DNA of 64,000 nucleotides from Siphonodentalium dalli (GCA_032622095.1 CP136063.1:150403379-150467378); one strand, 5' to 3'. Positions 21,441 to 34,610 are shown, counted from the stretch's first letter. Program-made: numbers and translations. The notes: generated by a model from the sequence alone, not told the origin.

Positions 21441-21891
21441 ACTTGGCTTGAACAGGAAGGACTTTTAGTCTCCCCCCCCCCCTGATAACAGGTGGTATGT
21501 TTTTTTACATATTTTTTCTGTATTATCTGATGTGTCTCAAATATAGTACTGATAAGACTGTTTATAAATTTACATACCCTTCTCTTATTGTGCAGCAATT
21601 GCAACCTGTTCAGTTTTCCTTCTGTACACTGTAAGAAAGAATGCTATCTTAGTGTTACACCCCTGGCCAAGTGGTCCTGCTAATTTGCTATGATGCTGGT
21701 GAGTTGTGCTGAATTGTTATGATTCTGGTAGGGAAAAGCGATGCTGTTAAGAATAAGTACCTTTATTTTATTTAAAGTTGTAATTTTTGTGGTGTGTGGC
21801 TCATATGAACAATTCGAGGAAAAGCCACTTTGTGTAGAAAACAATTAAAAAACATGTATATTGTGATAGGTTTGTTTGTATATGTGGCAAA

Positions 21892-22665
21892 TAGAGATGG
21901 ACGGTATTGAAATTTCAATCTCTGTATCAGTAAATTTTCATTGATTTACCTCGGTCGGTATTGGCTCTTAATTGTAAGACCAGATTAGAGATTCCCGGCA
22001 AATCGCGGTAATCCAAGTTTATAACTCTGAACAGTATATGCCTGCGGTCCACAGATTTATTACATTCGTGACTACAGCTAAATTAGTCAACAAATAGCCT
22101 ACACATTCACACATCTCTTTGATGATATTCACACATCTCTTTGATGATTTACATGAATGCCTTAGCACAGCTTTTGAAATGAATGAGAGAATGCATTAAT
22201 GCCTGAATGCATTATATATACGTGTCCATTTCATCACTTACATTTTCGTTAGTGCTTGTTAGTGAATAAAATTGTGAGTAGTAATCGGTGATCACAATTC
22301 ACAAATCACAATAAATAGTCCCAATGGTTAAATAAATCCGCCATGCAAACAGAGCATTATGAATTTGAGCAAAACACATTGTGTAAAAGAATGTTTAAAT
22401 CTTTGATGGATCTGTTCTATTTTTAGAAAGAGAAAGTAGATTTCAGGTAAATTCAGACCACGTACTCCCATGGATTATTTAGGATAGTGGGCATGTGTGA
22501 AATGCAGACTTTGTACTGAACGACATTATTTGCTACACAAGTTGGCAACACATGAATAATTTGAGTACCGAAAATTCAATATTTTTAGTTTTGATTTGGT
22601 ACGTCAAATCGGTATTACACTGATACCGATACCACTCGATAAATACCGAGTACCTCCCATCTCTA
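21892..22665. mobile_element. hAT element, 774 bp
   Basis: Inverted ends TAGAGATGGACGGTAT and ATACCGAGTACCTCCCATCTCTA are flanked by GTGGCAAA (21884-21891) and GCGGCAAA (22666-22673), an 8-bp TSD with one mismatch. There is no ORF. A direct repeat (cacatctctttgatgat) lies near 22110-22147. Confidence 0.82.
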
Positions 22666-23054
22666 GCGGCAAAGTTGTTTTTCTAACCAGGGTTAAATTT
22701 TAGCGTTGTGTACATGTATAGACAGTATATATATAGGTCTTATCACAACAAGGAGAAATTGATGCACATCTCTAGATTGTAAAATTAATCGAACAATATA
22801 TAATTTGTGTTATTGGCACACTTCTTCCAAAACGACACTTTCTAGATTTCAAGACAAAATAAATTTCTACCAAATGAATCTTCTTGTACTAATTAATATA
22901 CCAGTGTGTGAACTAAATAACAATATCAGCTTTTTTCTGTGTGTGATTTTCATGATGTTAAGACTCATGTTCAGTTTAAGTTAGTTTTTGGCAATAATTT
23001 TTCTGCTCAAATAATATCACCTACATCTGACTCATGAATTTTATCTCTCATTAA

Positions 23055-23295
23055 CCCTTTCTTTACTAAATACTCATCGATGAGTAGTTCCTTTAGGAAA
23101 TGTTCAGATAATAAGTTCAACATCATTTGTTGAACTTATTATCTGAACATTTCCGATAACTAAATATGAATCCTTCTGCTCTTGTATTATATATTTTTGC
23201 CCTCTGCATATATATATTGAACACCCCACCAAATGGATAATAGACCATTACTATGTTATAAACTGGTTGGGAGAATCCATTTAGAATAGAAAGTG
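23055..23295. mobile_element. piggyBac-type MITE, 241 bp
   Basis: The element is bounded by TTAA (23051-23054 and 23296-23299) with termini CCCTTTCTTTACTAAAT and ATTTAGAATAGAAAGTG. Inside is a perfect hairpin, ggaaatgttcagataataag / cttattatctgaacatttcc (from about 23097). Related ends and hairpins occur near 37720-37811, 38939-39113, 41730-41835, 54656-54698 with 57125-57211, and 61420-61512. Confidence 0.78.
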
Positions 23296-23408
23296 TTAAG
23301 TTTCAACAGCAGTTCAGTGGTATCAAGTCTTTTGAATTTCTAGCTTTGAGGAACTGAAACTTCAGCCGAGAGTTCAGCGCCATCTTAAATGACATGCGGA
23401 AACATTAC

Positions 23409-23468
23409 CTTCACCATATCTTGAACATGCTGTTTCTGTTCATCTGCAGATTCAGTCTGGCTCACTTT
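23409..23468 (-). CDS. DUF389 gene exon, cytosolic tail part 3
   Basis: This 20-codon exon encodes KVSQTESADEQKQHVQDMVK, a polar sequence probably forming a helix or coiled coil. The acceptor is cattgcag and the donor gtaatg. Phase is 0 at both ends and fits the neighbours. It is separated from the previous exon by a 14.3-kb intron that holds a Helitron, MITEs and the 6.75-kb unit. Confidence 0.75.
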
Positions 23469-23538
23469 CTGCAATGAATACCAGAGTAATCAGGTCTGGA
23501 AAATTCAAACAAGAGCTGAGGACTGCCTGGTGCTTATA

Positions 23539-25808
23539 GTCCAGTGCATTTATGGTTTTACCCAGAACTAATTGCAACAGAATTTTTTTTTGCTGGAATT
23601 GGTACATATACCCTCCATAAACAACATACTAAAAATCAGAAAAAGGGAAATTAGTGAATTTCGTGAAAAAAAATTGGGAAAATTTGGTCAAATCATCAAT
23701 TTATGGATTTTCATGAATGTATATAACAAAATTCAAATTTACAAGTCCTACAAATATCATGCTTATTTGTCGACCACATTTTCCTGAATCCAAAACTGGA
23801 AACCATTCCCAGATTCCTTAAGTATTTTTCGAGTTGTGTGCCTTCAAAAACGCGAGTTTACCTGATTTCGGAGTATTAATTTCGCAGTATGAGCCAAATG
23901 CCGTATTATATGGTTAATTATTTAAAAATCTAGAGCAAAATTAATGACCCTTTCACTGTTTTAGTAATTTCCTCACTAGATAAAACACAAAATATGATTA
24001 ATATGTGCATCTATGAATAAGAAGAATAAAATATTCTCAAACAAAATGTGTGTTCCATTGTATGGACTTAGCCAAATTTGCCTTGACACAGAACTCGTGT
24101 GATGAAATGCCATATTTGAGGTCATGTAACTCAATAAATTAATATCTATATGCTCTGCTTTTCTCATAACATTTTGAGAATACTAGATTGAACAAATTGT
24201 GAAGGAATTTCGAAATACATTGGTGAAGAAAGGAAAATTATGGTCCTATGAACTCTTAGTCTAGCCTCTTTTCCGAAAATGATATTGTGGGGCGTTTTTG
24301 TCAATTTTAAAAGGATTTTAGGCATATTCAGAAAAATTAACGAAAGTTTATTGTGTAAAATTATGTGATTTGTCCTCTTAAATCATTTTTTTGTTGATAA
24401 AATAGCATTTCAATGGTTATACCAATGAATGTCACTGGATTTCACTCATCATTGTGGAAACTTACTCCAAATTTGAACGGCAGAAAAATGGGGTAAGGGG
24501 AAAGCATATCAACAAAAACTTCAAAATTATGCATCTTGAAGCATAAAACTTTATATTAACAGCTTCTGCTTACATTGTTCTTTCATACATAATTTCATAT
24601 TTCCTTTGTTTATGTTTATTGACAGAGCTATAATATTTTTTGTCATAATTTGGCAGTGAAATGTCAAATTGGCATTTTGAGATTGTTTTTATACAACATA
24701 ACCATAAAATTCTAAATCAACGTCCGATAACGTATTAAGCAGTTTTATAATGCAACAGAAATGTACACAAACTGGAAGAAAACAACATTGTGTCTGAAAT
24801 GGCTGTAATTTGGTGATCAGATTGCATTCTGTGATTTTTCCTACCCCTATACCAACGTTAAAATTTGGAGTCAGTTTCCTGAAAAATGAAAGAAATCAAG
24901 TGACATTCTATGGCATAACCAATGTAAGGCTAATTTTTTGTCACTAAAGTGTTGTGGGAGGAAAGTTCAAATAATTGTACACATTAAAACACCCATTGTT
25001 TTTTGTTTTTATGGCCCAAAACCTTTTAGAATGGACAAAAATGCCTCAAACTGGCATCTTTGGAAACAAGCTAAAACTAAGTATGCAAAGGGCCATAAGA
25101 TAATTTTCTTAAATAATGTCCTGTTAATACCTTTACAATTTGTTCAATCCAACATACTTAAAAAGTTATAAGAAAAGCATGGCATATGGGTATTAAATTA
25201 TTGAGTTATATGACCTCAAATATTGCATTTCATCACACACGTTCAGTGTCGGAGGCAAAATTGGCTAAGTCCATACAATGGAACACACATTTTGTTTGAG
25301 AATATAATCTTCTTCTTAATTATAGATGTACATATTAAGCACATTTTGTGTTTAATCCAGTGAGGAAATTACTATAACACTTAAATATCCCTTCAGTTTG
25401 CTCTAGTTTTTTTAATAATTAATCATAAAAAAGGCATTTTGGCTCATTCTTCGAAATTGAGGCCCCGAAAATGGGCCTAAATCAGGTAAACTCGCGTTTT
25501 TGAAGGCACACAACTCGAAAAATACGTAATGAATCTGGGACTGATTTTCAGTACTGGGTTCACGAAATTGAGGTCGACACAATACACCTGCTATTTGTAG
25601 GATTTGTGAATTTGATTGTTTTTATATACATCCATTAAAATCCATAAATTGATGATTTGATCAAATTTCCCCAAATTTATTTCACGAAATTCACCAATTT
25701 CCCTTTTTCCGATTTTTAGTATGTTGTTTATGGAGGGTTTATGTACTTTAATATTCCAGCAAAACAAAATTCTGTTGCAATTAGTTTTTTCTCATAAATG
25801 CACTGGAC
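23539..25808. mobile_element. 2.27-kb near-complete palindrome flanked by TA
   Basis: The ends GTCCAGTGCATTTAT / ATAAATGCACTGGAC are flanked by TA (23537-23538, 25809-25810). The arms pair almost to the centre: 23577-23900 with 25440-25780, 23960-24180 with 25160-25385, and 24250-24320 with 25015-25085. Arm identity looks like roughly 80%. Short ORFs (23572, 23976, 24938) mirror each other and lack motifs. It is probably a foldback transposon of the TA-targeting group. Confidence 0.8.
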
Positions 25809-25810
25809 TA

Positions 25811-26230
25811 TTAACCCCTTGTGGCATATCGCCTAGTGTGTGCATACAACCTATAAATAACTCATGGCTGAAATATGGACAAAAAAATCATGATTTTCAG
25901 AAAGATGAATAAACCTGAACAAAAGATTGAACACTCCATTGACCATCCATACCAAATTTCATCGAGATCTGACAACCTATGGTTGAGATATCTGCTTGGA
26001 CAGACAAAAAAACCCAACATTTCCAGCGAAAACAAAGATTAATAACTGTAGAACGGAAAACCCAAATAAAACAATTGAACACTCCATTGAATGTCCTCAT
26101 GGTAGTGAATATCCAAACCAAATTTCATTGAGATCCAACAACTGTGGTTGATGTATCAGGACGGACGGATGGAGGATGGACACCCCATCGGATGCATGTA
26201 ATTCAGTATACCCACCATTTCCTTCGGTCA
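25811..26230. repeat. Interspersed repeat with duplicated 'ccaaatttcattgagatcc' segment
   Basis: The phrase ccttgtggcatatcgcctag at about 25817 recurs near 63120. The words ccattgaatgtcctcatg and accaaatttcattgagatc appear more than once in each copy. It is an old multi-copy repeat with no gene. Confidence 0.55.
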
Positions 26231-26401
26231 AGGGGGTATAATAATAGCTATATATAATAGTTATATTTAGCTATCGTAACTATATAAAATCCTCACTGAT
26301 GGGGGAATTTGATAAAAGCGATATAACCCAATTCACAAAAGAATTATTAAAAATACAATTGTTGAACATAATTTGTTGTAACCCACAATATAAATTACAC
26401 A

Positions 26402-27369
26402 TCTCCTATATATTTTGAGACTTCCGTATATAAATATATGTGTGTCTATATATCTACTTTATAGAATTGAAAACGGCTGCACCGATCGAAACCAAACTTC
26501 CTATCTCAGTGTAAAAACCCACGGGAATGGTCGTCGCAATGTTTTGGAGAAGCTCCGAGCACCCGTTCTTCACTCTCAGTCACAAAAAATGGCACTGCGG
26601 GGGTTAATCAAATGATAATTTAATGAGCGTTTGTATTTGACGCATCGTTATAAAAGAGCGTTTGTTTACAATTCAACGCCGCAACGTTATCACTCGAAAT
26701 TTAGCATCGTAAAAATTTAATTTCATTCATCAAAAACATAATTACATGTTGGACTATAAGAATATAGAAGTATTACACACAGACACACTAAGTCTCAGCT
26801 TAAAATTTTGAAAAATAAGAGTTTTATCGACATAAATCGATTTGAATGGGAAATCCTATGTTACAATTTAGCATTGAAAAAATTTAATTTCTTCCATCTA
26901 AAACATAATTACATGTTGGACTGTGTCATTTTAAGAATATATAAGTATTACATGCAGACACACGAAGTCTCAGCTTGAAATATTGAAAAATAAGAGTTTT
27001 ATCGACATGAATCGATTTGAAATCCTATGTTAAAATTTAAAAATTATTTTCGATACATTGTTAAAAATTCTATGGAAGCAAAATGGTCAACTCGGGACGG
27101 GTTTATAGACTCGAAACGGCTCAACCGATTGAGCCCAAACTTGCTACCTATGGGTACGTTTGTCCCGAAAGTGTCACGGACGGGTCAAATCATGACCAGG
27201 ACCTGACCTTGACCTACAAAATGGTCAATTCAAGGTCAAATCGGGTAAAACTTGCTGATTTTGACGAAATTTGGTGCAAATGCAGCACAAGTGTCTCGGA
27301 AGCTGTTGCAATTGCTTTTTCGAACAAAGTCATGGGACGAATGCCGCCAGTGGCAGGCTAACCTGCTAG
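26402..27369 (+). mobile_element. Non-autonomous Helitron
   Basis: The 5' end is TCTCCTATATATTTTGAGA and the 3' end is a small hairpin GCAGG-CTAA-CCTGC running into CTAG, followed by host T. TC...CTAG with a 3' hairpin is the Helitron signature. The 5' end is shared with copies at 42993 and 54699-57094. Inside is a tandem duplication of a ~170-bp unit (about 26695-27035; catgttggactNtaagaat, tttatcgacatNaatcgatt). A 92-codon open stretch (27083-27361) has no Helitron motif. Confidence 0.78.
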
Positions 27370-27388
27370 TATTATATAAATACAGATA

Positions 27389-27590
27389 CAGTAATGCCCT
27401 AATTAATCGACTCCCTAACCACAGCAGAATTATGGGTAACTTTTCAGAAATATGGCTTGTTGCCATTCATTGGAAAGCTCTCCCCAAGAGCTTTCCGATG
27501 AATGGCAACAAGCCATTTTTCCGACTAAATCCTGAAAAGTTACCCATAATTCTGCTGTGGTTAGGGAGTCGATTAATTAGGGCATTACTG
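27389..27590. mobile_element. Foldback mariner-type MITE, 202 bp
   Basis: It is flanked by TA on both sides, and the arms CAGTAATGCCCTAATTAATC / GATTAATTAGGGCATTACTG pair along nearly their full length to the centre at about 27480. A shorter relative lies at 60302-60434. It sits 19 bp after the Helitron end. Confidence 0.85.
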
Positions 27591-27670
27591 TAGGTGTGTG
27601 TGTTCAGAGGATCGGAGCACAAGTTGCTGAACTTATCAGAGCTCCTCTCCCCTGGCATACAACTGCTCAT

Positions 27671-28115
27671 CAAGCCTTGAAATAGTGTGTCTGTCATTTG
27701 CAGAATGAGGTCCCCAGAGGGTGAATTTAGTGACACTATCCCCACAGTGGGCTAGCATCACTAAATTTGCCCTTTGGGGACCTCATTCTGCTTAAGCCTC
27801 ATCTTCTCGAAGGTATCTATAGCCTCAAAAGAACACTGTTTTTCAGTGTGTTTTTAGTTACTTCTGTTCAGTTTCTATATCCCTTAATCTGTAGAACATA
27901 AATTGCAGAATCGAGGTGACTATTGTGTGAACATCACCATTTTCAACTGGGGAACTTCAATCTGATCCAAGGTCTTCCATAGCAGTTGAGGCCTAAGCAG
28001 AATGAGGTTTCCAGAAGGTGAATTCAGTAATGCTAGCCTGCTATGTGGGTAGCGTCACTAAATTGACCCTCTGGGGACCTTATTCTGCAAATGACAGACA
28101 TAATATCAAGGCTTA
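27671..28115. mobile_element. Double-hairpin hAT MITE with ~200 bp of foreign DNA at its centre
   Basis: The left end CAAGCCTTGAAATAG and right end ATATCAAGGCTTA are flanked by CTGCTCAT / CTGCTAAT (8-bp TSD, one mismatch). Each hairpin half is present, but the centre (about 27793-27993) holds unrelated sequence where intact copies have only a short spacer. Confidence 0.78.
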
Positions 28116-29854
28116 CTGCTAATTAATATAAGACATGGGTTCGGAAAGTATTACGATATGGTTTCAACTGGAGAATTGTGTCGTAGATACTTGGCTCAAA
28201 GAATCCATTCTCCAGATGATTTGTACAAGTTGCTGTTAAATGTGGCTGTTGGTACAATAGCTTGCAATATTGCTACATGTTCAGATATTTGCAGGAGATT
28301 CTTTTGTTTTCCTAGATTTTATGCAGTGTGCAACAGAAGTGAATCATGGAAATGCTTCTTCTTGGTGCACCTAAACAACAGATTTGGTTACACCAGTTCA
28401 CATTAATTTGTAAATCCAATGCAAATTGTCAAAAAGTTGTTTTGCATTTGTGATATTTAGCTATAAAAGCCATATATATAGGGATTTACCAGACACATAC
28501 ACTTCATGTTCTACAGTAAATGCCCTTGATATATTGGAAACATATCAATTCAAAATGGATTTATAAGTTTATATGTTTCCAGGGGATTAACCAGGAATTG
28601 GAAATAGAGCATCCGAACCAATTGCGTAATACATGTATTAGATGAAAATGGTGGAGCCAGGGGGCCTGTCGTTAGAAGTGTTTGGAGCCCCACCTGGAAA
28701 TTTTTTTTAGCTTGAAAACAGGGCATTTTGGTCACAGTCTGGTGGCTCCCAATAACATACTAGTACACATATTTACCATTTTTTCCATAATAAAAACAAG
28801 CAAATTGACCTCACTTGTTAGCATTGTTGAAGTACATTCAGCCCGCCTACTTTTGAAAATGCCCGTCCAAAAGACGGGTCGCTGGATAAGCCTCTGTATT
28901 TTTCGCTGAGATTAAATCTTAAGGCATATTTTTCATGTCATTTACACAGTGAAAACACAATGGTGCCCATCACTATCTTATACGATCTTAAAATTGCTTT
29001 GATTTTATGTTTGTGACTCAACACTATTTTATGAAATCAATAAAGGACAATAAAGGAAAGTGATCATCTTACCAATTTCCATACAAACTGGACATCTTCA
29101 ATATGTGGGTTGCCATGCCCTAGAGCCTCAATTTTCCTCAGAAAATCACAAAAGTGTAGTACCCAAAATGAATAACCAATTAAGATGGCAAAGAAATTCC
29201 ATTATCTCAACATACTTTGCATATATCTATTCAATGTTTCAATAGCAATGCCCTAGAGTAAATGTTCATGGGATATAAACTGTGGGGAAATGCTGCATGC
29301 AGTAACAGACATGTTAACTCTCTGCATATGCTACAGTTTACAAAATAAGGTTCACACAAACCATGTTCATAAAATAAAACATTCATGTAAGTTTTTAGAG
29401 TTTAAACGTGTGGACAATGACAAAAAGACAGCATGCTTCATTGACACGGGATACTTAGTACATGCTCTACGATGACAATGCATGGCTATACCATTTGCGG
29501 TTACACAATGACCTGACAAAAAAAGTAAAGTGCAGAAGATGAAGCTCATCATAAACTTTGTCGCAAAACACAATTTGACATTTCCAAAAGCGCCAAATAT
29601 AAGTAGAATATATGAATACAGTGCAGAATGCACAATGTTGTTTTAAAATGCCTCTTTAACATCTTGAGAACAGATTTTGGCTAAACGTCTCACTATTATT
29701 CCCTGAATCTCATAATTTTTATTAAAGGGAATCACATCATTTCAGACATTCTGAAGTTAACAAGTCTGAGCAGTAAAGGTACACAAAAGCAGATGAAAGG
29801 ACAAAAGAACAGGCATAACCACAGGGGTCCGGGAACATTAAAATTTGTTTATTA
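28116..29854. other. Intron sequence, no confident feature
   Basis: The longest open stretch (28158-28406, plus strand, 82 codons) reads MVSTGELCRRYLAQRIHSPD and is not recognised. No paired termini or tandem repeats stood out. The region lies inside the 14.3-kb intron of the DUF389 gene. Confidence 0.4.
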
Positions 29855-30592
29855 AATATTATAAGAAGGGTTCCATGCCCCATTTTCAAGGAAATCACAT
29901 GAAGTCTGGGAAAATGTCTTCAAGATCACTATTTTTCAAAATCTTCAAAACTGACAACCATAAAATATGACAAAGAAAAAAAGTTTGAGAAAATCTAAGC
30001 CGAATTAAAAAAAAATGTTAATTTGCCCGTCCAGTCTGTTGCAATAAAATTCTTGTCAAATATTTGCAAAATAAACATATATTTCCCCCCCAAATCTGAC
30101 TACACAACAGCAAATCGCAATCATTGATAACGGTAAAAACAAATCACACACAATAAGCTTACCAACAAAGGCCATCACTCTGGAACAATGAATTGATGAA
30201 GCCCATAGTAAGTGGGTATCCTTTCCCCCAAGCTGTGGTAGCAAAGTAACAAAGCACAACCAAATGAGATGATCCATGCCTGAGTTACAAGCTAAATGTT
30301 TGTATGGACACAGAATTCACAAATTTGCTAGTTAAACAAGGGCCTTAACTCTGGTAAAAATGAATGGATGAAATCTGTAGTATGTGGGTATCCTTTCCCC
30401 CAAGCTGTGCTATCACCATGACAAAGGAAAAGATCAGCATCGACTGCAGATGCTGATTTTGTCGGGGGCATAATAATGCCCAAGTGCTGTCAACAAATTT
30501 GATTTTTTTTTAAATGTATTTTTGAAGCCATTTTCCAAGACTTCATGTGATTTTCTGGTAAATTGGACCTTGGACCCTTTTTGTAATATATT
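29855..30592. mobile_element. Degenerate element with long inverted ends
   Basis: The left arm (aaatcacatgaagtctgggaaaat near 29890) pairs with the right arm (attttccaagacttcatgtgatttt near 30528), and the pairing extends outward over about 50 bp. The interior holds two copies of a repeat containing ctttcccccaagctgtg (about 30221 and 30392). The TSD was not resolved. Confidence 0.5.
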
Positions 30593-31989
30593 AACAAAAA
30601 CTAGAGGTCAACTGTCCCAATGGGACTAAGGATTCCCTGCCATGGCAGCCAGTCTTCTGCCTGTTGCGAAAAATAATATTTTTTACCCAAAATATGTATC
30701 TCCTATAATAAATATCTTGGACACTGAAACTAATGGTTATATATTTCTTGCTTGCAAGATTCTAGAAGAAGTCGTTTTAAAAATCGGTACGAAGTACCTC
30801 GAGTACGCGCACTTGTCAAATGCCAATTAATGGCGATTATATATTTGGACCAATCGTGTGAGTCCTTTCGCTATAAAAGCGATTGAAAGGTAAGATCCAT
30901 TCTTTTTAATTTCTTCCTCCTGTGTGTTTGATGCGTTTGACCGAGTGCACGGGGCGGGAATGTTGATCCCAACTGGGAGGGCCCTTACTGTGTTCAGTGT
31001 CCAAGATATTTATTATAGGAGATACATATTTTAGGTAAAAAATATTATATCTCCGTCAAATATATCTTGGACACTGAAACTAATGGTTATAATTAGAATT
31101 ATTGAAGAGGAGGAGGCCACGAGGCAGATCATACGACTATGTCCATGAAACCCACCTGCTGAAGCAGAAAAGACCTGCATCCTGTACCAAAAAGATTTCT
31201 TGGTAGACATGTGCCAAAAAATAGATAATTGTGTCCCATATGTAATAGTTAAGATAAACTCAAAAACAACTGAGCCTCCTAAAAGGAAACACCACGTACT
31301 TCATGTGCCCTACTAGTAATGATCACAGGGTGAAGGTGTCCAGGATAAACATTGGTCATAGGCAAGGGAGATAACTCATTTGTTCATGTACCTAATAGGA
31401 TAAAGGAACCTACCCCCCCCCCCCCCCCCCAGAGGATGAAGCAGCACTAGCACGACATCCAGAGGATGTTGACTGGCCCACAATACATGCAAAAAGGGGC
31501 ACCGAGGGGAAACACGGTTATGACACCCCCCCCCCCCCCCCCCCCCCCCGCCAGAAAAGCTGAATCAATACTCAGAATGGATCTCTCAAAATGAGTCAAT
31601 GCTCAGTGCGGTATGACTAACTTGACAGTATTTTGAGCCTGACCGAGAGACCCAGGGGAGATATGAGAAACCGTTGGGCCCAGACCAATGGGGGGACTAG
31701 AGATACACCAGGAAAACATGACAGAGTTGAGCACTGGAAATCATGTCCATGGAAAGAAAAAACATACACATAAGGGAGGGGACCAAGATGGAAAGATTGC
31801 CTGCCTCTGGTACACCAAGCCATGTAACTGGAAATGGAAGTGTATGATCAACCCAGGAGAGGAACTAATACCGCTAATGGAACACAGATACGGCCAATCT
31901 GTGATGCAATGAACAGGCCTGCCTGGTTTCAAAACAAGAGGTACGCTGTCACGTGGCATTTGCCCCCCGACCGTAGCAATTCGGATTAA

Positions 31990-32600
31990 GCATGGACGGT
32001 ATCACCATACCAAATATCAGCTAAATCTGCCCAGCGGTTGCTGAACAATAATGCAAAATGTTTGTACGGACAGACAAAATTTTATTTTCTAAGTAAAAAA
32101 AGGGCCATAACTCTGGTGAAAATAGGTGGACGAAACCCGCGCTATGCATGTAGCTGTTCCCCCATGCTGCTCTATCACCATACCAAATATCAGCTAAATC
32201 TGCCCAGCGGTTGCTGAACAATAATGCAAAATGTTTGTATGGACGGACGTACAGACGGATTTCTAAGTTGAAAAAAGGGCCATAACTCTGGTAAAAATCA
32301 TCAGATCATACCCAAATTCGCACTTGACATGTATTTTCATATAACTGATCCATAAAAATACGGGATTTGCAATCGTACCACCAAAGCTCACGCTATCATC
32401 TGGAAAACAAAAAAAAACAAGAGAAAAATTGAATTTTCTAAGTAACAAAAGGGCCATAACTCTGGTGAAAATGGGTGGACGAAACCCGCGCTATGCATGT
32501 AGCTGTTCCCCCATGCATGTAGCTGTTCCCCCAGGCGGACGGACGGACGTACGTACTGACGGAGACTATATACCCACCGACTTCAAGTCGGGGGCATAAT
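31990..32600. repeat. Direct repeats with 'gggccataactctgg'
   Basis: gggccataactctggtNaaaat occurs at about 32102, 32278 and 32451, and ggtggacgaaacccgcgcta occurs at 32125 and 32474. The units end in runs of gacggacg and a tail cgggggcataataa like that at 30462. These are old interspersed repeats; no coding sequence was seen. Confidence 0.6.
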
Positions 32601-33573
32601 AAATTTGGAACTTAGTTAGCAATCGTCAGGTGGTGGTATAGGGAATCCATACCATAGGTTAGCAGAAAGTTACAAAAACTGTGATAACACGCCAACTTGT
32701 ATGCTCAAGCACCGATGGGCATGCGGCAATAATTGTTAAATGTCGCAAAGCTGAGAATCTGTGATTAGAATTAGAATCACGCCTGCTAAGTGATGTTAAA
32801 CACTCGGCCCGAGTGATAACATAGAATTGGAAAATATTCTTGGTCAAAGTCGGTGCTGTGACAAATACAATAACAAAATGGACTACATACATGACGCCTA
32901 GACACCAATGAAATGCTGATACGCTATATGACGAAATCCTATGGTGTTAGTAGGTCACTGAAAGATGCATCCCAAATCTAGAAGTAAAATTGAAAATGAG
33001 CGTAGTTCAGACGATAGTGTCTGTGGAGCTGAACGGTCGATATTCATGATATGTTCGGCTAAGTGAGTAGAGCGCTAAAGTCCCCTGTGAGATATAGCCA
33101 CTGCATACTAACCTATAAGGTTCACACACACAATCAAGTCCATAATACATCTAGGTTTGTCTCATAAAAGCGGCCTAATTGTTGAATAAAAATCTAACAG
33201 ATTAGAAGGCCCGAAACTATAAAGATGGGTCTCAACAACACCTGGAATACCCCGACGGGATAATAAGGGAGGTGAGAATGGAGGCGAAATAAACTCATTC
33301 AGGAGCATTTCCGGAATGCGGCACATAGCCAGAGCAATGTGATATGGCAGAAGGCAGACTGACACAGGAAACCTCAAAGTACAAAGAACGAAGGTAACAG
33401 TGTACCAAACACTCAGTCGAATGAATGCAACTTGTCGGCGACAAGGAACAATGAGGTAGCCAAGGCAACAATGGGTTCGGAAAAACCGCTATGTGCCGTG
33501 ACAGCATGAACCTGGATGGACTGAGACAGAACCAGCGGTAGATTCTGCAGAACCTCCATCGCTGCTCGTCGCT

Positions 33574-33925
33574 GCGAAGGTTGTGGAAGCCGCGACTACA
33601 AATAGAGGAGGCATGACCACCAACAGATTCAGAGCCTGCAGCGCAGGCTGTACCGAGTTGACAGAGGAAAATTCATCGTTTCCTGTCTCTGCGAAGGTTG
33701 TGGAAGCCGCGACTACAAATAGAGGAGGCATGACCACCAACAGACTCCGAGTCTGCAGCGCAGGCTGTACCAGTTGGCAGAGGGAAATCCATTGTTAACC
33801 GTCTCTGCGAAGGTTGTGGAAGCCGCGACTACAAATAGAGGAGGCATGACCACTAACAGACTCTGAGCCTGCAGCGCAGGCTGTATCGAGTTGGCAGAGG
33901 AAAAATCATCACACGTTGGATTTTG
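33574..33925. repeat. Three tandem copies of a 116-117-bp GC-rich unit
   Basis: gcgaaggttgtggaagccgc starts at 33574, 33691 and 33807. Each unit continues with actacaaatagaggaggcat and agcctgcagcgcaggctgta (a short palindrome). Degenerate fourth and fifth copies lie near 33958-34060 and 35925-36020. On the minus strand the units are open and give repeats of SLLVVMPPLFVVAASTTFAE, so they may once have been coding. Confidence 0.8.
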
Positions 33926-34591
33926 TTCTTGATATGTGGGCCTCATCCAGTCCTTCGGTTGTGGAAGACAGGCGTACTTCTCTGCAGATGGCTTAGGAGG
34001 CCGCGACCAATAAGGAGGAGGCATGTCCAGCAACCGACTCCAGCTGAGGCTCCATGTTAATGGAGGAAGCAAGAGAAGGGCCATGTTTGTTCTTCCTTTT
34101 TCTGTGCTGTTAGTATCGTGCTGGTAATGCATGCAAAATTGCGCGCAATTGTTATCCGAAGACCGAAGGACTGACCCATCCGAAATGACCCTCATGGAAG
34201 GCACAATCGGATGGGCATGGCGAACTCGGACACGCATCAAACGCTGCCAAATCCAGGGGATGTTGTGACAGCACGTCCTCATCTCTAAACAGCACCGTCC
34301 ATCCAGGAGATGGGGCAAATATCCCGACCAGGTCACCTGGTTTGACGAGGCAAAAATTCCGGAGCCTCGGAAAGGAAACTAAGTCTAAGTTCTGGCCTAG
34401 GAGCCCAAAAGAGGCCAGAAACTGTACGAAGCAAGGCCACACTGGTGGAGGAAAGAACACAGGTGAATAACAGGGATACATACCCACCCAAAACCGGGAG
34501 GGACGGATGTCGGAAAAGACTTGACGAATGGAGGACAGGTCAGAACCCATGCGGTAAAATCCCCTGGAGTGGAAGCAGTGGCAGTTGACAC
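33713..34591 (-). CDS. Overlapping open stretches in the 6.75-kb unit, unrecognised
   Basis: One frame is open for 207 codons from 34336 to 33713. Another is open for 132 codons from 34550 to 34152, reading VKPGDLVGIFAPSPGWTVLF and rich in P, S and W, with a third stretch above it to 34591. The two main frames overlap, so at most one is real, or a shift joins them. Composition and GC differ from surrounding intron DNA. I know no family for either. They may be remnants of the unit's own gene. Confidence 0.3.
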
Positions 34592-34610
34592 ATTGAACTA
34601 CGTAGGCAGG

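Larger units (their letters stand above)
17834..21498 (+). mobile_element. Penelope-like retroelement region bounded by 16-bp direct repeats
   Basis: TGATAACAGGTGGTAT occurs at 17834-17849 and 21483-21498 in the same orientation and may be the target duplication, or part of terminal repeats. Between them lie a hammerhead-like motif, a G-rich minisatellite, a minus-strand zinc-finger ORF, and a plus-strand Penelope-type reverse transcriptase with GIY-YIG endonuclease. The RT gene lacks its front part and is frame-broken. Confidence 0.65.

Noticed and set aside
17834..21498. LTR retrotransposon
   Set aside because: The 16-bp direct repeats are far too short for LTRs, and the RT/GIY-YIG content is Penelope-like, with no gag, protease or integrase.
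33489..33740. 83-codon minus-strand ORF with an internal protein repeat
   Set aside because: The repeat is explained by the 117-bp tandem DNA units.
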